64,000 bases of DNA from Paenibacillus hemerocallicola (GCF_006265175.1 NZ_VDCQ01000050.1:1-64000); one strand, 5' to 3'; shown: positions 44,625-56,290, numbered from the stretch's first letter. The notes: generated by a model from the sequence alone, not told the origin. Program-made: numbers and translations.

Positions 44625-44638
44625 AGTATACGTATTCT
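44625..44638. promoter_or_regulatory. Candidate operator 2 of the pectin unit
   Basis: AGTATACGTATTCT; its inverse reads AGAATACGTATACT, matching the site at 44568. The two are 57 bp apart, which fits cooperative binding or looping by a LacI-type repressor. Confidence 0.5.
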
Positions 44639-44743
44639 ATATCTGTAAACCCCGAGTTTCGAAAAAAATTCCGTTGCTGCGGAAGTCTCTTTCCTCTTTA
44701 CCGAGCTGTCGCAAGAGTGCTATCGACGTAAATTAAAAAACCA

Positions 44744-45060
44744 CGGCATCCCTAGCATACCGAAGTACATGCCTCTCATGCTCAGTGAAGACTTGCCGTC
44801 TTTGCTATGCTCGCGAGACCGCATATCCATCAAATAGCGGAACCGGCGTATGTTATGGACCCAAAAAGCAGCGCAGACAGCACAATAACGGAAAACCATT
44901 CCTCTATTCCGCAGTTTGCTCCCCATTACACCCCGACAGATCGAAATAGCGGAAGCCTGTGCCGTTATATTCGGGAGTGCAACGAAATAAGAGACAATAG
45001 CGGAACCCTGCGCCGCTATATACAGGCAACGTGTTATCACGGCCACCAAAACGCCTGCAG
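44744..45060. repeat. Hairpin-array repeat, copy D
   Basis: CGGAA anchors at 44838, 44889, 44950 and 45001 give exact spacings of 51, 61 and 51 bp. It aligns with copy B from GGCATCCCTAGCATACCGAA to CACCAAAACGCCTGCAG. Individual units show changes on both arms, for example ATAGCGGAACCCTGCGCCGC in unit 4 against ATAACGGAATCCAGTTCCGC in copy B. Confidence 0.85.
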
Positions 45061-45082
45061 CCGGTATGCCAATTATGCGGCA

Positions 45083-45113
45083 GAAAAAAGGACGGCGAGT
45101 GTATCGCCGTCCC
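45083..45113 (-). terminator. Terminator next to the beta-helix relic
   Basis: On the minus strand GGACGGCGA pairs with TCGCCGTCC, followed by TTTTTTC. It would have ended transcription of the now broken leftward gene. Confidence 0.75.
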
Positions 45114-45126
45114 GTAAAATAAAAGC

Positions 45127-45537
45127 ATGGCAATTTTACTGCATCACTCTCACGCGCCAGTTTCCGGCGGGCAAGCTTACCCCCGCCCCCGTCAAATTCG
45201 TCAGCACTACACGAACAACGTCTGGAGCGACGACCATTGCGCTGACTCCCAGACTTCCCGTGCCGACATCGCTGCCGGCCAGAGCGAATTGACCGGGCAA
45301 CGCCCCCGGAACGGCAACATCGTATTCCGCATATCATCCGCCCGGCACCGTTACGGCGCTCCAAGCGAAGGTGGCGGTCATCGGAGCCGTATACGGGTCG
45401 TATCCAACGCCAAGCCCGCCTCCCTGAAGCACGTTGCCGGTTACAAGCAGATCCTTCAAATTAACCGCGCTGATCGTCCGGGTACCGCCCGGAGATGCCG
45501 CATTGCTGCTTAGAATATTGTTTGAAATCCATGATCG
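45127..45537 (-). pseudogene. Parallel beta-helix surface/lyase protein, 3' fragment
   Basis: The minus strand reads RSWISNNILSSNAASPGGTR TISAVNLKDLLVTGN, then SAVTVPGG, an in-frame TGA (45334-45336), then YAEYDVAVPGALPGQFALAG and, at the end, GAGVSLPAGNWRVRVMQ. The NN-I repeats look like a right-handed beta-helix coil and the rest a C-terminal beta domain. The 5' part is missing and an internal stop is present. It is back to back with another fragment starting at 45531. Confidence 0.65.
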
Positions 45538-45936
45538 TGAACAAGCATTCCGGACAAAAAGAAGCGGCCCAGCTGTTCGTCGACTATATGTCCTCGAGAA
45601 GGGCTCAGGACTTGATTCGCAGGCACACCCTCAGCATTCCCGCAATGAAGCCGGCCGCCGAAGATCCGTGCTCCGAGGAATGCCGTCTGAACCGGCCGAG
45701 ACACTTTTCTCTGTTTCGCGAAATCATCCCCGCGTACCGGCTACATTCGGAAATGAATTTACCGGCCCGTTTATTCGAGCCTTTGCGCCATTTGCTGAAA
45801 ATGTTCTGGTCCGGACTCATCGACGAGGAAACGTTTACCGATCGTCTGGAATCCCTTCATCGCCAACCCGCAATGCGAGGCCTTTGCTCCGATGCTGATC
45901 CAGATTGTTCGCAGGGACCCCGACCGAAACTTATAA
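45531..45936 (+). pseudogene. Solute-binding-protein-like 3' fragment
   Basis: The plus strand reads MIVNKHSGQKEAAQLFVDYM and RHFSLFREIIPAYRLHSEMN LPARLFEPL; a frame change near 45865 is needed to continue into CEAFAPMLIQIVRRDPDRNL and stop at 45934. The ...NKHS...KEAA...F.DYM pattern resembles the C-terminal half of extracellular solute-binding proteins, some of which are fused to GntR domains in Paenibacillus. The 5' part is missing, so it is a relic. Confidence 0.55.
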
Positions 45937-46005
45937 GTCATATAACGACAAAAAAACCGCCCTAAGGGCGGCGGATTCGCAAAATGCAAAATATTTATAA
46001 AATAA

Positions 46006-46082
46006 TGGCGGAGCTGACGGGATTCGAACCCGCGGTCTCCTGCGTGACAGGCAGGCATGTTAGGCCTCTACACCACAGCTCC
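46006..46082 (-). tRNA. tRNA-Asp (GTC)
   Basis: A 77-nt cloverleaf with encoded CCA. The acceptor stem is GGAGCTG/CAGCTCC, the anticodon loop is CTGTCAC (anticodon GTC) and the T-loop is TTCGAAT. Confidence 0.95.
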
Positions 46083-46117
46083 GCGTCGATAAGGTCCCGA
46101 TTCGTTCGGGAAAAGTA

Positions 46118-46191
<74 letters not shown>

Positions 46192-46260
46192 TCGTTTTGA
46201 TCAACTTACTTACTATACTACGTTTATGCCAGTAAAGCAAGTACTTTCTTTTTAGAAAGA

Positions 46261-46332
46261 TAGGCCCGGTGGGGGTCGAACCCACAACCTACCGGTTAAG
46301 AGCCGGTTGCTCTGCCATTGAGCTACGGACCT
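46261..46332 (-). tRNA. tRNA-Lys (CTT)
   Basis: A 72-nt cloverleaf without encoded CCA. The acceptor is AGGTCCG/CGGGCCT and the anticodon loop is CTCTTAA, giving anticodon CTT, the rarer of the two lysine tRNAs in Bacilli. Confidence 0.9.
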
Positions 46333-46445
46333 GCATGTATATTTCCATTGCGCCTTGTCTGCCAGCTTATCGCGGACAATCTCGTGCAGCAAATAATACT
46401 TTAGCACATCGTCCGGCAACTTTCAACTCTTTTTTTAATACGATG

Positions 46446-46826
46446 TCATTTGTGAATGTTGTACACATTGGCATGCGTGCGAGCAAGCGTGGCCTGCAGC
46501 TGCTTGGCCGTATCTTTGAACGTATGGGAGCAGTCGACGCACAACCGGTTATTGCGAATCGGTTCTCCGCAGCATTCGCAAGGATAGGTTAATCTGCCGT
46601 AGCTTTTGGAGAACTTCCCTTCCTTGATAAATTTATGAATGGATGTTACAGATGTTTGCGTGGCAAGGCTTAGTTCATCGGTTGTGACGTTCGGAAACCT
46701 CCACAGGTGGTCGATGCAGTTGCCCAAGTCCCGGTCCATCTTCATACTGCAGGCGCCGCACATATTCCGGAAATTTTTTTGGTATATGGAGCCGCAGTTC
46801 GGGCAGTTGTCTACTTTTAGGTTCAT
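46446..46826 (-). CDS. yvyF: YvyF/TIGR03826 flagellar-region protein
   Basis: A 126-residue protein with two zinc-finger-like Cys pairs: NCPNCGSIY...CGAC at the N-terminus and CECCGEPI...CVDC near the C-terminus, around a helix-turn-helix-like middle (DELSLATQTSVTSIHKFIKE). This is the TIGR03826 family, normally encoded in the flgM-flgK region of Bacilli; its role is unclear. Here no flagellar gene is adjacent, so the copy is displaced and may be a paralogue. GGGGAAG precedes the ATG at 46826. Confidence 0.85.
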   Translation of the reverse strand: MNLKVDNCPNCGSIYQKNFRNMCGACSMKMDRDLGNCIDHLWRFPNVTTDELSLATQTSVTSIHKFIKEGKFSKSYGRLTYPCECCGEPIRNNRLCVDCSHTFKDTAKQLQATLARTHANVYNIHK

Positions 46827-46972
46827 TCTGATCTTCCCCTGACTATGAGTAAAAAGTCCTACTCCCATTTTACTATATGCACATGTGGCGAACAATGGGC
46901 TAAAGCGTATGCCGACAAATAAAAAAGAGTTTCTCGACAATAGCACGATACTGAAATTTAGTTTCCGCGCAC

Positions 46973-46996
46973 AAAAAAAGGCCCGCAAATGGGCCC
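46973..46996 (-). terminator. Terminator of mscL
   Basis: GGCCC/GGGCC stem with a short loop, followed by a T-run on the minus strand. Confidence 0.6.
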
Positions 46997-47025
46997 TGTC
47001 GAACGGATGTGGCATCCGCATCCTG

Positions 47026-47409
47026 TTATCGTACGTCGCGCTGTTTCAACAAGTCCCTTATTTCCGCAAGCAAAATTTGTTCCTTCGTCGGAGCCGGCGG
47101 CGCCGAAGGCTTGGCTTCCTCTTTCCGTTTAAACTTGCTTAACAGCTTGATAATCAGGAAGATCGAGCAAGCGACGATAAAAAAGTCCAACACGGTTTGC
47201 AGGAACGTTCCGTATTTGATGACCGCGTCCCCGAATGTGAAGACCAGACCGTTAAAATTAAGTCCCCCCAGAATCAGTCCCAGTATCGGCATCAAAATAT
47301 CGCTCACGAGCGAGCTTACGATTTTCCCGAACGCGGCTCCGATAATGACACCAATCGCCAAGTCGAGCACGTTTCCTTTTAAAGCGAATGATTTAAACTC
47401 TTTCCACAT
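47026..47409 (-). CDS. mscL: Large-conductance mechanosensitive channel
   Basis: A 127-residue MscL. The N-terminus [20 protein letters not shown] and the first membrane helix [20 protein letters not shown] carry the family pattern; a periplasmic loop, a second helix ([20 protein letters not shown]) and a charged C-terminal helix ([16 protein letters not shown]) follow. It opens under osmotic downshock to release solutes. Start at 47409 with GAGAGG upstream. Confidence 0.95.
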   Translation of the reverse strand: MWKEFKSFALKGNVLDLAIGVIIGAAFGKIVSSLVSDILMPILGLILGGLNFNGLVFTFGDAVIKYGTFLQTVLDFFIVACSIFLIIKLLSKFKRKEEAKPSAPPAPTKEQILLAEIRDLLKQRDVR

Positions 47410-47531
47410 GATGCAGCCTCTCTTTCTTTTCATATGCTTACCCAAGATAATGGATAAAAAATAGGGTTCTGTCAATAGAGCGGCAGCACCACGGAACCAG
47501 GAAACACACCCCGAACCTTATAAATTCTGTT

Positions 47532-47557
47532 AAAAAGGACCCGCTTGCCGGCGGGCC
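47532..47557 (-). terminator. Terminator of the second sugar-binding lipoprotein
   Basis: GGCCCGC pairs with GCGGGTC across the loop CGGCAA, followed by TTTTT on the minus strand. Confidence 0.75.
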
Positions 47558-47602
47558 TCGTATTCGTCTTATCGTAATTTCGGAAACCGCGCAGATCCGC
47601 GT

Positions 47603-48883
47603 TTATTTTTCCGTGGCGATATAGGCGTCGATCTCTTCATTCGCTTCCCTGAGCGCCGTATTGACATCCTTCTTGCCCGCCGCGTAATCTTTGTATTTCG
47701 CCTCGAGAATTCCCCTTGCCTTCGTGAAGCGGGTCTGGACGACATAGGGAGCCGGCTTCGTTTTCAATATGCTCTCGATATGCTTGTTTTTGAGCAGCGG
47801 GTGATCGGCGCCGAAATTTTTGTTAATGGCCTCGTTCTGCAAAGTGCTCAGCATGATCCCCGAACGGCTTAGAGCCGTCTGAACCTCGTCGGACGTCGCC
47901 AGCTGGATGACTTGCATCGACTGCTCGGGATGCTTGCTGTTCGAGGCGATTTGCAGCACGAACGTTTGCACGACGCCCGAAATGTGCGGTCTCTCCGGGA
48001 AGCTCGGATACTCCGCCACATCCCAATCGAAGTCCGCGTCGGCCATACTGTTCAATACTTCGGGAGCGGCCAGCATCGCCACGTTTTTGTCCTTCACGAA
48101 CCGTTTCACCGTATTGCCGTGGCTCGTAATCTGAAAATCGTTTCCGGGAATATCGTGGATGCGCTTGGTCAGCTCGAATGCTTTCTTCCAGCCGTCGGTG
48201 TTGACCGCCGCCTTGAACGTAACCGGATCGACGTAAGGAATGGACAAGGAGTTCCCCACCTTCTCGATTCCTTCCGGATCGAGACCTTTGTATTGGACGC
48301 CGCCTTCCATTCGCGTCAGCTTCTTGCCCAGCTCGATCGCCTGGTCCCACGTCATGCCGTCGGAAGGATACGCGACCCCGAACTTATCGAATATGCTTTT
48401 GTTATAAAAGGTGGCGTAATAATTGTAGCCGAAAGGCAAAGCCATCAAGCTGCCCTTGGCAATCGTATCGGATTGCAGCCGGATTCCTTCCAGATTCGAT
48501 TTCTCGAACCGGCTCAAATCGATTTTGTGCTTCTGGATATACGGATTCAAATCGGTCAGCAGCTTATAATTGCCGAACTGATCCAGCAAGCTGCCCCATC
48601 CGGTAATAATGTCCATCTCGTTCCCGCTGACGGCGATGTTGGCGATAGGCATATCGCTAAGCTTGACTACCTCCAATGTAATATGCGGGTACTTCTGTTT
48701 GACCGGCTTGACAAACATTTGGTCGATCACTTCCGGAGTCAACGCCCCGTAATTATAAAGCTTCAACGTAACCGGCTCCGTGCTCATTTTCGTTTCGTCC
48801 TGCTTGTTTGCCGGTTTTGACGCGGAGCTGCATCCGCCGGCCAACAGCACGACCGTCATCAAACCTATACTTAGCTTTTTCAT
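47603..48883 (-). CDS. Sugar ABC transporter substrate-binding lipoprotein (family 1)
   Basis: A 426-residue lipoprotein (signal with lipobox LLAGGC). It shares with the two other binding proteins the block YNKSIFDKFGVAYPSDGMTW followed by KKLTRMEGGVQYKGLD, so the three form one subfamily. A stand-alone gene: no permease or ATPase lies beside it. A perfect-consensus CcpA site lies 25 bp upstream, pointing to catabolite repression. Confidence 0.9.
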   Translation of the reverse strand: MKKLSIGLMTVVLLAGGCSSASKPANKQDETKMSTEPVTLKLYNYGALTPEVIDQMFVKPVKQKYPHITLEVVKLSDMPIANIAVSGNEMDIITGWGSLLDQFGNYKLLTDLNPYIQKHKIDLSRFEKSNLEGIRLQSDTIAKGSLMALPFGYNYYATFYNKSIFDKFGVAYPSDGMTWDQAIELGKKLTRMEGGVQYKGLDPEGIEKVGNSLSIPYVDPVTFKAAVNTDGWKKAFELTKRIHDIPGNDFQITSHGNTVKRFVKDKNVAMLAAPEVLNSMADADFDWDVAEYPSFPERPHISGVVQTFVLQIASNSKHPEQSMQVIQLATSDEVQTALSRSGIMLSTLQNEAINKNFGADHPLLKNKHIESILKTKPAPYVVQTRFTKARGILEAKYKDYAAGKKDVNTALREANEEIDAYIATEK

Positions 48884-48907
48884 CTTACCGCCCCCAAGAT
48901 CCTATTT

Positions 48908-48921
48908 TGAAACCGCTTTCA
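48908..48921. promoter_or_regulatory. Catabolite-responsive element (cre)
   Basis: TGAAACCGCTTTCA matches the CcpA consensus TGWAANCGNTNWCA at every position and lies just upstream of the binding-protein gene. Confidence 0.75.
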
Positions 48922-49342
48922 AATAAGGCTGAATGAACTGCCCGATTCATGCTTTTGTGATGTTGATCCGTTTTCCGGCGCCTCACCGGATGAACCGCGA
49001 GCTGTTGGCGCCGCTTGCCCGGAATTTCCGCATCGGCATGTTCGGCCTCCTCTCTTGTTCAGCTTCGAGTCGACTTACGCTTAGTATAGGAAATCGAACG
49101 ATCGATTGTATTGATCCAATCCCGCCGTAAAATTGTGCAGAAGTTCGGATTCGGGCCTCGATGGGTGCGAAGTGAAACGAGGCTGTCTCTCGAGTCGCCG
49201 TTCCGGCCTCGTCATCACGGTTTATGAGCCATGCCCGCGACGGATTGCCTGCCTGCAGCCCCGCAGCCGCTGGGCACAGCAAATAACCTTAGCGCGCTAA
49301 CCCGCGCACTAAGGTTATCGGTCCTATATATTTTCGGACGGC
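48922..49342. other. Intergenic stretch with hairpin
   Basis: No gene is supported. ATAACCTTAGCGCGC (49283-49297) pairs with GCGCACTAAGGTTAT (49304-49318), probably the terminator of the leftward RCC1 gene, though without a long T-run. Confidence 0.55.
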
Positions 49343-50668
49343 TTATCGTTTATTCAACAAAATGGCCGGGAGTCCGGCTACCGTTTCCGGCTTCAAGACA
49401 GGAGCCTTGCCCGGTTGGCCCATTTTCCCGTAAAGGTTGTCGCCCCACAGTCGAACGATTCCGTCGGAGTCGAGAGCTCCGCTTGCTTCCCAGCCCGCGC
49501 TTACTTGAATCGCCTTAAACCCTTCAAGCTCGACCGGGTTCGAACGCTTCGTACTCGTATCGCCATTCCCCAGTTGTCCATTGGCGTTGGAGCCCCAAGT
49601 CCAGACGGATCCGTCATTCAGAAGCGCTATGCTATGCGCGGAGCCCGCCGACACCGCCACGGCCCCTCGTATCGCCGTTACTTGAACGGGGACCGATCTG
49701 TCCGATTCCGTCCCGTCGCCAAGCTGTCCGAAGCCGTTCGCTCCCCACGACCAGACCGAACCGTCCTTCTGCAAGGCAATAGCGTGGGACAGCCCCGCGG
49801 AAATAGAAGAAATGTCCGTTAAACCCTGAACCTGCATCGGGGCGCCGCGGCTAGTCGTCGTTCCATCTCCCAGCTCTCCGTCCCCATTTGATCCCCAGGC
49901 CCACACTGTGCCGTCGCTTTTTAGCGCCAGGCTGTACCAGCCTCCGGCGCTTATCGATACAACATCGTTCAAGCCGGGTATTTGTTCGGGGACAAGCTTT
50001 CCGGAGGATTCCGCAAGACCGTTCTCGCCGTATTCGTCGGTCCCCCAAACCCAGACAGTCCCGTCCCCCTTTAAGGCGAGGCTATGCGTAAAGCCAACCG
50101 CCACTTGCGCAACATCGTGCAAGCCGGCCGCTTGTACCGGAGATTTCCTCGTGGTCGAAGTACCGTCCCCCAACTGGCCGTCCAAGTTGTAACCCCAGCT
50201 CCATACGGTTCCGTCGCTTTTCAATGCGACATTGTGATTTCCCGCCGCCACTTGAACGATGTCGTTCAGCGGGGTCACTTGTCCCGGCGCATATCTGGAA
50301 ACGTCCGTTCCGTCTCCAAGCTCTCCGTAGACGTTATACCCCCAAGCCCATACGCTGCCGTCCGCTTCCAGCGCAAGCGTATGAGAGCTTCCTATCGCGA
50401 ACAAGGGAACGGCGCTGCCGTAAACCTCGTCAGCAACCCCGTATACGACTTGACTAACGCTAGGCTTGAGAATGGGCTGGTTTCCATTTGATCCGTATAC
50501 CGTTTGCGTTACGCCTTGGCCGGACTGACCGGAGTATGCGGACTGAGTAACCGACAAGACCGCCCCGCCCGCCGCCGTAACATAAGGAGCCGGGACGGCC
50601 AGTCCCAGAACAAGTGCCGTCCCCAGCAGCTTGGTTCGCTTCATGTGTTTGATTTTATGAATCCTCAA
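49343..50668 (-). CDS. Secreted RCC1-repeat protein
   Basis: A 441-residue exported protein with a signal peptide ending near VTAAGG (about 33). From residue 95 on it holds seven RCC1-type blades of about 50 residues each, with the pattern VSAGxxHSxALKxDGTVWxW GxNxxGQLGDGT. Such beta-propellers act in binding, and in Paenibacillus often sit on secreted proteins of unknown role. The start is TTG at 50668 with AGGTG upstream; the ATG at 50644 has no ribosome site. It lies downstream of the collagen-like gene on the same strand. Confidence 0.85.
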   Translation of the reverse strand: MRIHKIKHMKRTKLLGTALVLGLAVPAPYVTAAGGAVLSVTQSAYSGQSGQGVTQTVYGSNGNQPILKPSVSQVVYGVADEVYGSAVPLFAIGSSHTLALEADGSVWAWGYNVYGELGDGTDVSRYAPGQVTPLNDIVQVAAGNHNVALKSDGTVWSWGYNLDGQLGDGTSTTRKSPVQAAGLHDVAQVAVGFTHSLALKGDGTVWVWGTDEYGENGLAESSGKLVPEQIPGLNDVVSISAGGWYSLALKSDGTVWAWGSNGDGELGDGTTTSRGAPMQVQGLTDISSISAGLSHAIALQKDGSVWSWGANGFGQLGDGTESDRSVPVQVTAIRGAVAVSAGSAHSIALLNDGSVWTWGSNANGQLGNGDTSTKRSNPVELEGFKAIQVSAGWEASGALDSDGIVRLWGDNLYGKMGQPGKAPVLKPETVAGLPAILLNKR

Positions 50669-50736
50669 GTCTCTTCACCTGCCTTCCAGGCTTATTATAC
50701 AAGGCCAAAGATCAGCCCGGGTCTGTCTCCGCTATG

Positions 50737-52956
<2,220 letters not shown>

Positions 52957-53013
52957 ATTAATTCCCTCCATTATATGTAAATAAGTGCGTGAAACCATTT
53001 TGGTATTAACGAA

Positions 53014-54843
53014 TCAGGCAAGTACTTGCAAACCTGCGAAATAGGCTGCATTGGCCAGTACGCTCGGATGATCCGGGGCGTAGGAGGCCGCCAGCTCGTT
53101 GTGCCGGATGGCCAGCTCCCGCTTGCCCATACGGTCATAACATACGCATAGCTGAAGGTGCGGCAGCCAAGTCCAGCAATCCAGCTGAAGCATGCCCATC
53201 GAGCTCTCCGGACGTACGAGCTTCGTTGCCTGATCGTACCAGTAGGCAGCCGCTTCGTAATGGTGTTCGGCCATGAAATAAAAGCCGAGCCTGCAGCAGT
53301 GCTCCGCGCGCGGGAGCGCATAGGAGAAAGCGCGCAAAGCTTGCCGCTTGGCCTCATCCGTCCGATTCAACCGGTACCAGCATTCCGACAGCCGGGTGCA
53401 AGCGGCCAATATGTCTTCGATCCAGCCGTCGCCCCTTCCCAGAAACATCTCGTACTTCTCGATCGCCCGTTCCCATAGCCCGTGGTCGGCCAGCTCATTG
53501 GCGTAATAATACAAGTTCCGCGAAGTGAACCGTTCGCCCATACTCTCCCGTTTCTCGTAAATGTTCAGGTTGCGGGAGGAGTTCGCATGTTTGCGGTCGT
53601 GGGTGACCGCTATATCCGCATCCACGACTTTACCGAACACTTCCAAATACTCGTGAACCGCTCCGATCCACCTGAAGTTATTGCTTCGCTTCACCAACCG
53701 GTTGCGGCGCAAACTAGTAGATACGTTGCCCTGCTCGTCGAACGATAAATTGTATACCATCGATACCGCATCAGCATCCCACGGCAGGGCGCCTACGAGT
53801 TGGGCGAAACGTTCGCCGTCCTCGGGAAGCAAAATATCGTCGGCATCGAGCCAACATATAAATTCCTTCGAGGCAAGGCTGAAGGCGTAGTTTCTCGCGG
53901 CGGCAAAATCGTCCGCCCATTCGAAATCGTACACGCGCTCCGTATATTTCCCGGCAATTTCCTTCGTCCGGTCGGTCGATCCGGTATCGACGATGACGAT
54001 TTCATCGACCAGCCGGCTGACGCCGGACAAGCAGCGGTCAAGCGTGTTCTCCTCATTTTTGACGATCATGCACAAGCTGACGGATACGCGCTTCTTCCAG
54101 CCGTACAGCGCTTCGGCGGCATCGATGCCCCACTTGTCCATAAATACGGACCGATTGTTCGCCAGCTGCGTTCCGTACCAGTCCGGATCTTCGGGGAATA
54201 AGGCGGGAGGAGCGGAATAATGGACGTAGCAATCCTCGGCTATGTAGAGTCCGTATCCCTCCGACAAAGCGCGGTAGCTCAAGTCGTCGTCTTCATACGT
54301 TTCCAGTCCGAAGCGCTCGTCAAAACCTCCCAATCGGTCGAATGCTTCCTTCCGAACGACCAGGAGGTGGCTTAAAAGCTTGGGTACCTTTTTCGATTGC
54401 CCGGCGCGAAGATCGGCCAGTCCGATTGCCGCACGTCGGTCGTTTCCCGGAAGCTCGAGCCTTTGCGGACCGCTTACTCCGTTGCTCAAAGGTCCGACCA
54501 AAGCCGCATCCTCGTGCGCGTTCATGCAATCGCGAAGCCGATCGAGCCAGCCCTCCGTCACAACGACGTGGTCGCGCACGAATACGAGCAGGTCGGCATC
54601 CGCAGAAGCTGCGCCCCGGTTGAAGCCGGCGGCAACTCCGATTCGTTCCGGGGACGAGATCAGCTTCGTCTTGGAGTCTTGGAGCAGCCATGCCCGTATA
54701 CCGGGATGATCTCCGTCATTTACCACGATCAGCTCGTAATCGCCGCCGGTAGAAAGGATGATCGACGACAAGCATGGCTGCAGTAGAGGTTCATGCTGTG
54801 CGAGAACGATAATGGCGACTTTAGCCGATTCCTTCGTTTCCAT
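53014..54843 (-). CDS. Two-domain family 2 glycosyltransferase
   Basis: A 609-residue soluble protein with two GT-A domains in tandem. The first (about 5-230) has VAIIVLAQHEPLLQPCL, NRGAASADADLLVFVRDHVV and FDERFGLETYEDDDL. The second (about 253-390) starts VSLCMIVKNEENTLDRCLSG and has the DxD motif CWLDADDILL. A TPR-like helical tail follows. It ends 58 nt before the collagen-like gene starts, so both are one unit; glycosylation of the Thr-rich collagen is the natural inference. The start codon is uncertain. Confidence 0.85.
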   Translation of the reverse strand: METKESAKVAIIVLAQHEPLLQPCLSSIILSTGGDYELIVVNDGDHPGIRAWLLQDSKTKLISSPERIGVAAGFNRGAASADADLLVFVRDHVVVTEGWLDRLRDCMNAHEDAALVGPLSNGVSGPQRLELPGNDRRAAIGLADLRAGQSKKVPKLLSHLLVVRKEAFDRLGGFDERFGLETYEDDDLSYRALSEGYGLYIAEDCYVHYSAPPALFPEDPDWYGTQLANNRSVFMDKWGIDAAEALYGWKKRVSVSLCMIVKNEENTLDRCLSGVSRLVDEIVIVDTGSTDRTKEIAGKYTERVYDFEWADDFAAARNYAFSLASKEFICWLDADDILLPEDGERFAQLVGALPWDADAVSMVYNLSFDEQGNVSTSLRRNRLVKRSNNFRWIGAVHEYLEVFGKVVDADIAVTHDRKHANSSRNLNIYEKRESMGERFTSRNLYYYANELADHGLWERAIEKYEMFLGRGDGWIEDILAACTRLSECWYRLNRTDEAKRQALRAFSYALPRAEHCCRLGFYFMAEHHYEAAAYWYDQATKLVRPESSMGMLQLDCWTWLPHLQLCVCYDRMGKRELAIRHNELAASYAPDHPSVLANAAYFAGLQVLA

Positions 54844-54934
54844 TGCGTGATTAAGCACCTCTCCAATGCGTTTTGATAGGAAGTCCAAGCAGAATGGGGC
54901 TCCAAAAGGTTCTTCGCCTCAAAAAGGCCTGCGG

Positions 54935-55876
54935 TCACTCCGAAGGCCCTGCGCTTGTCCCTTTCTTGCCGAAATGCTCCTTCATATAGCTCGACGGCGA
55001 TAAGCCGAATGCCTTCCGGAACGCGCGACTGAACGTATGGATCGAATCGTACCGCATAATGGCGGCGATTTCCGTTATGCTGTAATTGCCTTCCTTCATC
55101 AGCTCGACCGTCTTCTCCCATTTGCGTTTCGCGTAGTAATGGCGGAGGCTGTCGCCGGTTTCCCTCGAGAACAGATGCGACAAGTAAGACAGGCTGTATC
55201 CGAACGCGTCGGATACTTCCCCCAGATCGTCGATTTTGAGCAACCGGTCGTCGATATAGTGGATCGCCGCGAAAACCGCTCTTTTGGCCGAATTCTCCCA
55301 TCCTTCGCCGGGATACTTGGCCTCCCAGTCGGAGAAGAAGTTGCGGTAAGTCAGCACCAAAATTTGCTCCAAATACGATTGAATCATCTTCTCGGAGAAG
55401 GGGCTCGCGCTGCTCAATTCCTTGAGCACTCCCGCGAACGGAGTGCGAATATCCAGTCGATCGGCGCACCTCGGCGTCTGCTTGCCGTCGATCAGCTCCT
55501 TGATCGAGAGCAGCGGGCTGTCGGGAAACGAAGACGTATTGAACTGGAAGCCCAAATAAAAGTACCGGAACGGATCGTCGGCATCGGCCCCGCCCTCGTG
55601 CATTTCCCCGGGCGCCCCGATATACAGATCCCCTTGCTCGAGCTCGTAACGGGCCCCGTTCGTCCCGAACCAGCCCTTCCCGGAGACGATATACGAGATT
55701 TCGTAGCATACCTGCGTATGTTGGGATAGGTGGAACCCGGCATCGCAGCTCAAATCCCCGAACTGGTACAACGATATGGCGCCGTATTGCATCAGCTCGG
55801 CGGAATGCAAGCAATCGAATTGAAACCGTCTCGTACCGGGGACGCTCGTAATTCTCGTTCCGTTGGAAGGCGACAC
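54935..55876 (-). CDS. AraC-family regulator with cupin sensor
   Basis: A 313-residue regulator: N-terminal cupin (about 25-110, HTQVCYEISYIVSGKGWFGT, LEQGDLYIGAPGEMHEG) and C-terminal double helix-turn-helix with ITEIAAIMRYDSIHTFSRAF followed by RKAFGLSPSSYMKEHFGK. The GTG at 55876 has AAGGAG 8 nt upstream, while the in-frame ATG at 55918 has none. It ends 91 nt before the glycosyltransferase start, so it may be an independent gene or lead into that unit. The effector is unknown. Confidence 0.88.
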   Translation of the reverse strand: MSPSNGTRITSVPGTRRFQFDCLHSAELMQYGAISLYQFGDLSCDAGFHLSQHTQVCYEISYIVSGKGWFGTNGARYELEQGDLYIGAPGEMHEGGADADDPFRYFYLGFQFNTSSFPDSPLLSIKELIDGKQTPRCADRLDIRTPFAGVLKELSSASPFSEKMIQSYLEQILVLTYRNFFSDWEAKYPGEGWENSAKRAVFAAIHYIDDRLLKIDDLGEVSDAFGYSLSYLSHLFSRETGDSLRHYYAKRKWEKTVELMKEGNYSITEIAAIMRYDSIHTFSRAFRKAFGLSPSSYMKEHFGKKGTSAGPSE

Positions 55877-56094
55877 GCTCACCGCTCCTTCATTCCCGCA
55901 TACTTCCTGTCTATCCATAATACCACAACACGGCGGGCCGGGACCGGCCCGCCTGAAAATGAGAAAATCGGACTACTAAATCGGGCGGAGTTATTCGGGA
56001 CATGACATTGAACATAATTCGCACCGCGCGCAGCTCCCAGCACAACCTGGAGACCCCTTGATGAAACGGGGGCAGCGTGTTGCCATCTGTCAAT

Positions 56095-56290
56095 AGAGGA
56101 ACTGTATTCCGTTATGGTCCCGAATTCCGTTAAACTGCTGAAAATAACGGAACAGGCTTCCTTTATCTCGTTCTTTCGGGGTGTACATGATCGTGAACCG
56201 CGGAATAGCGGAACGGTTTTCCGTTAGTTTGCCAACCACACGAGTGCCCGGGTCAATAGCATACGCCAGTTCCGCTATTTGTCGGATTCG
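56095..56290. repeat. Hairpin-array repeat, copy E (inverse orientation)
   Basis: Read on the minus strand, the CGGAA/AGGAA anchors are at 56274, 56223, 56162 and 56111, spacings 51, 61 and 51 bp. Unit 1 (AAATAGCGGAACTGGCGTAT) and the spacer TACACCCCGAAAGAACGAGA match copies B and D. The rest of 55919-56803 holds no recognisable gene; a hairpin GACGCCCCGG/CCGGGGCGTC at 56561-56589 lacks a T-run. Confidence 0.85.
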
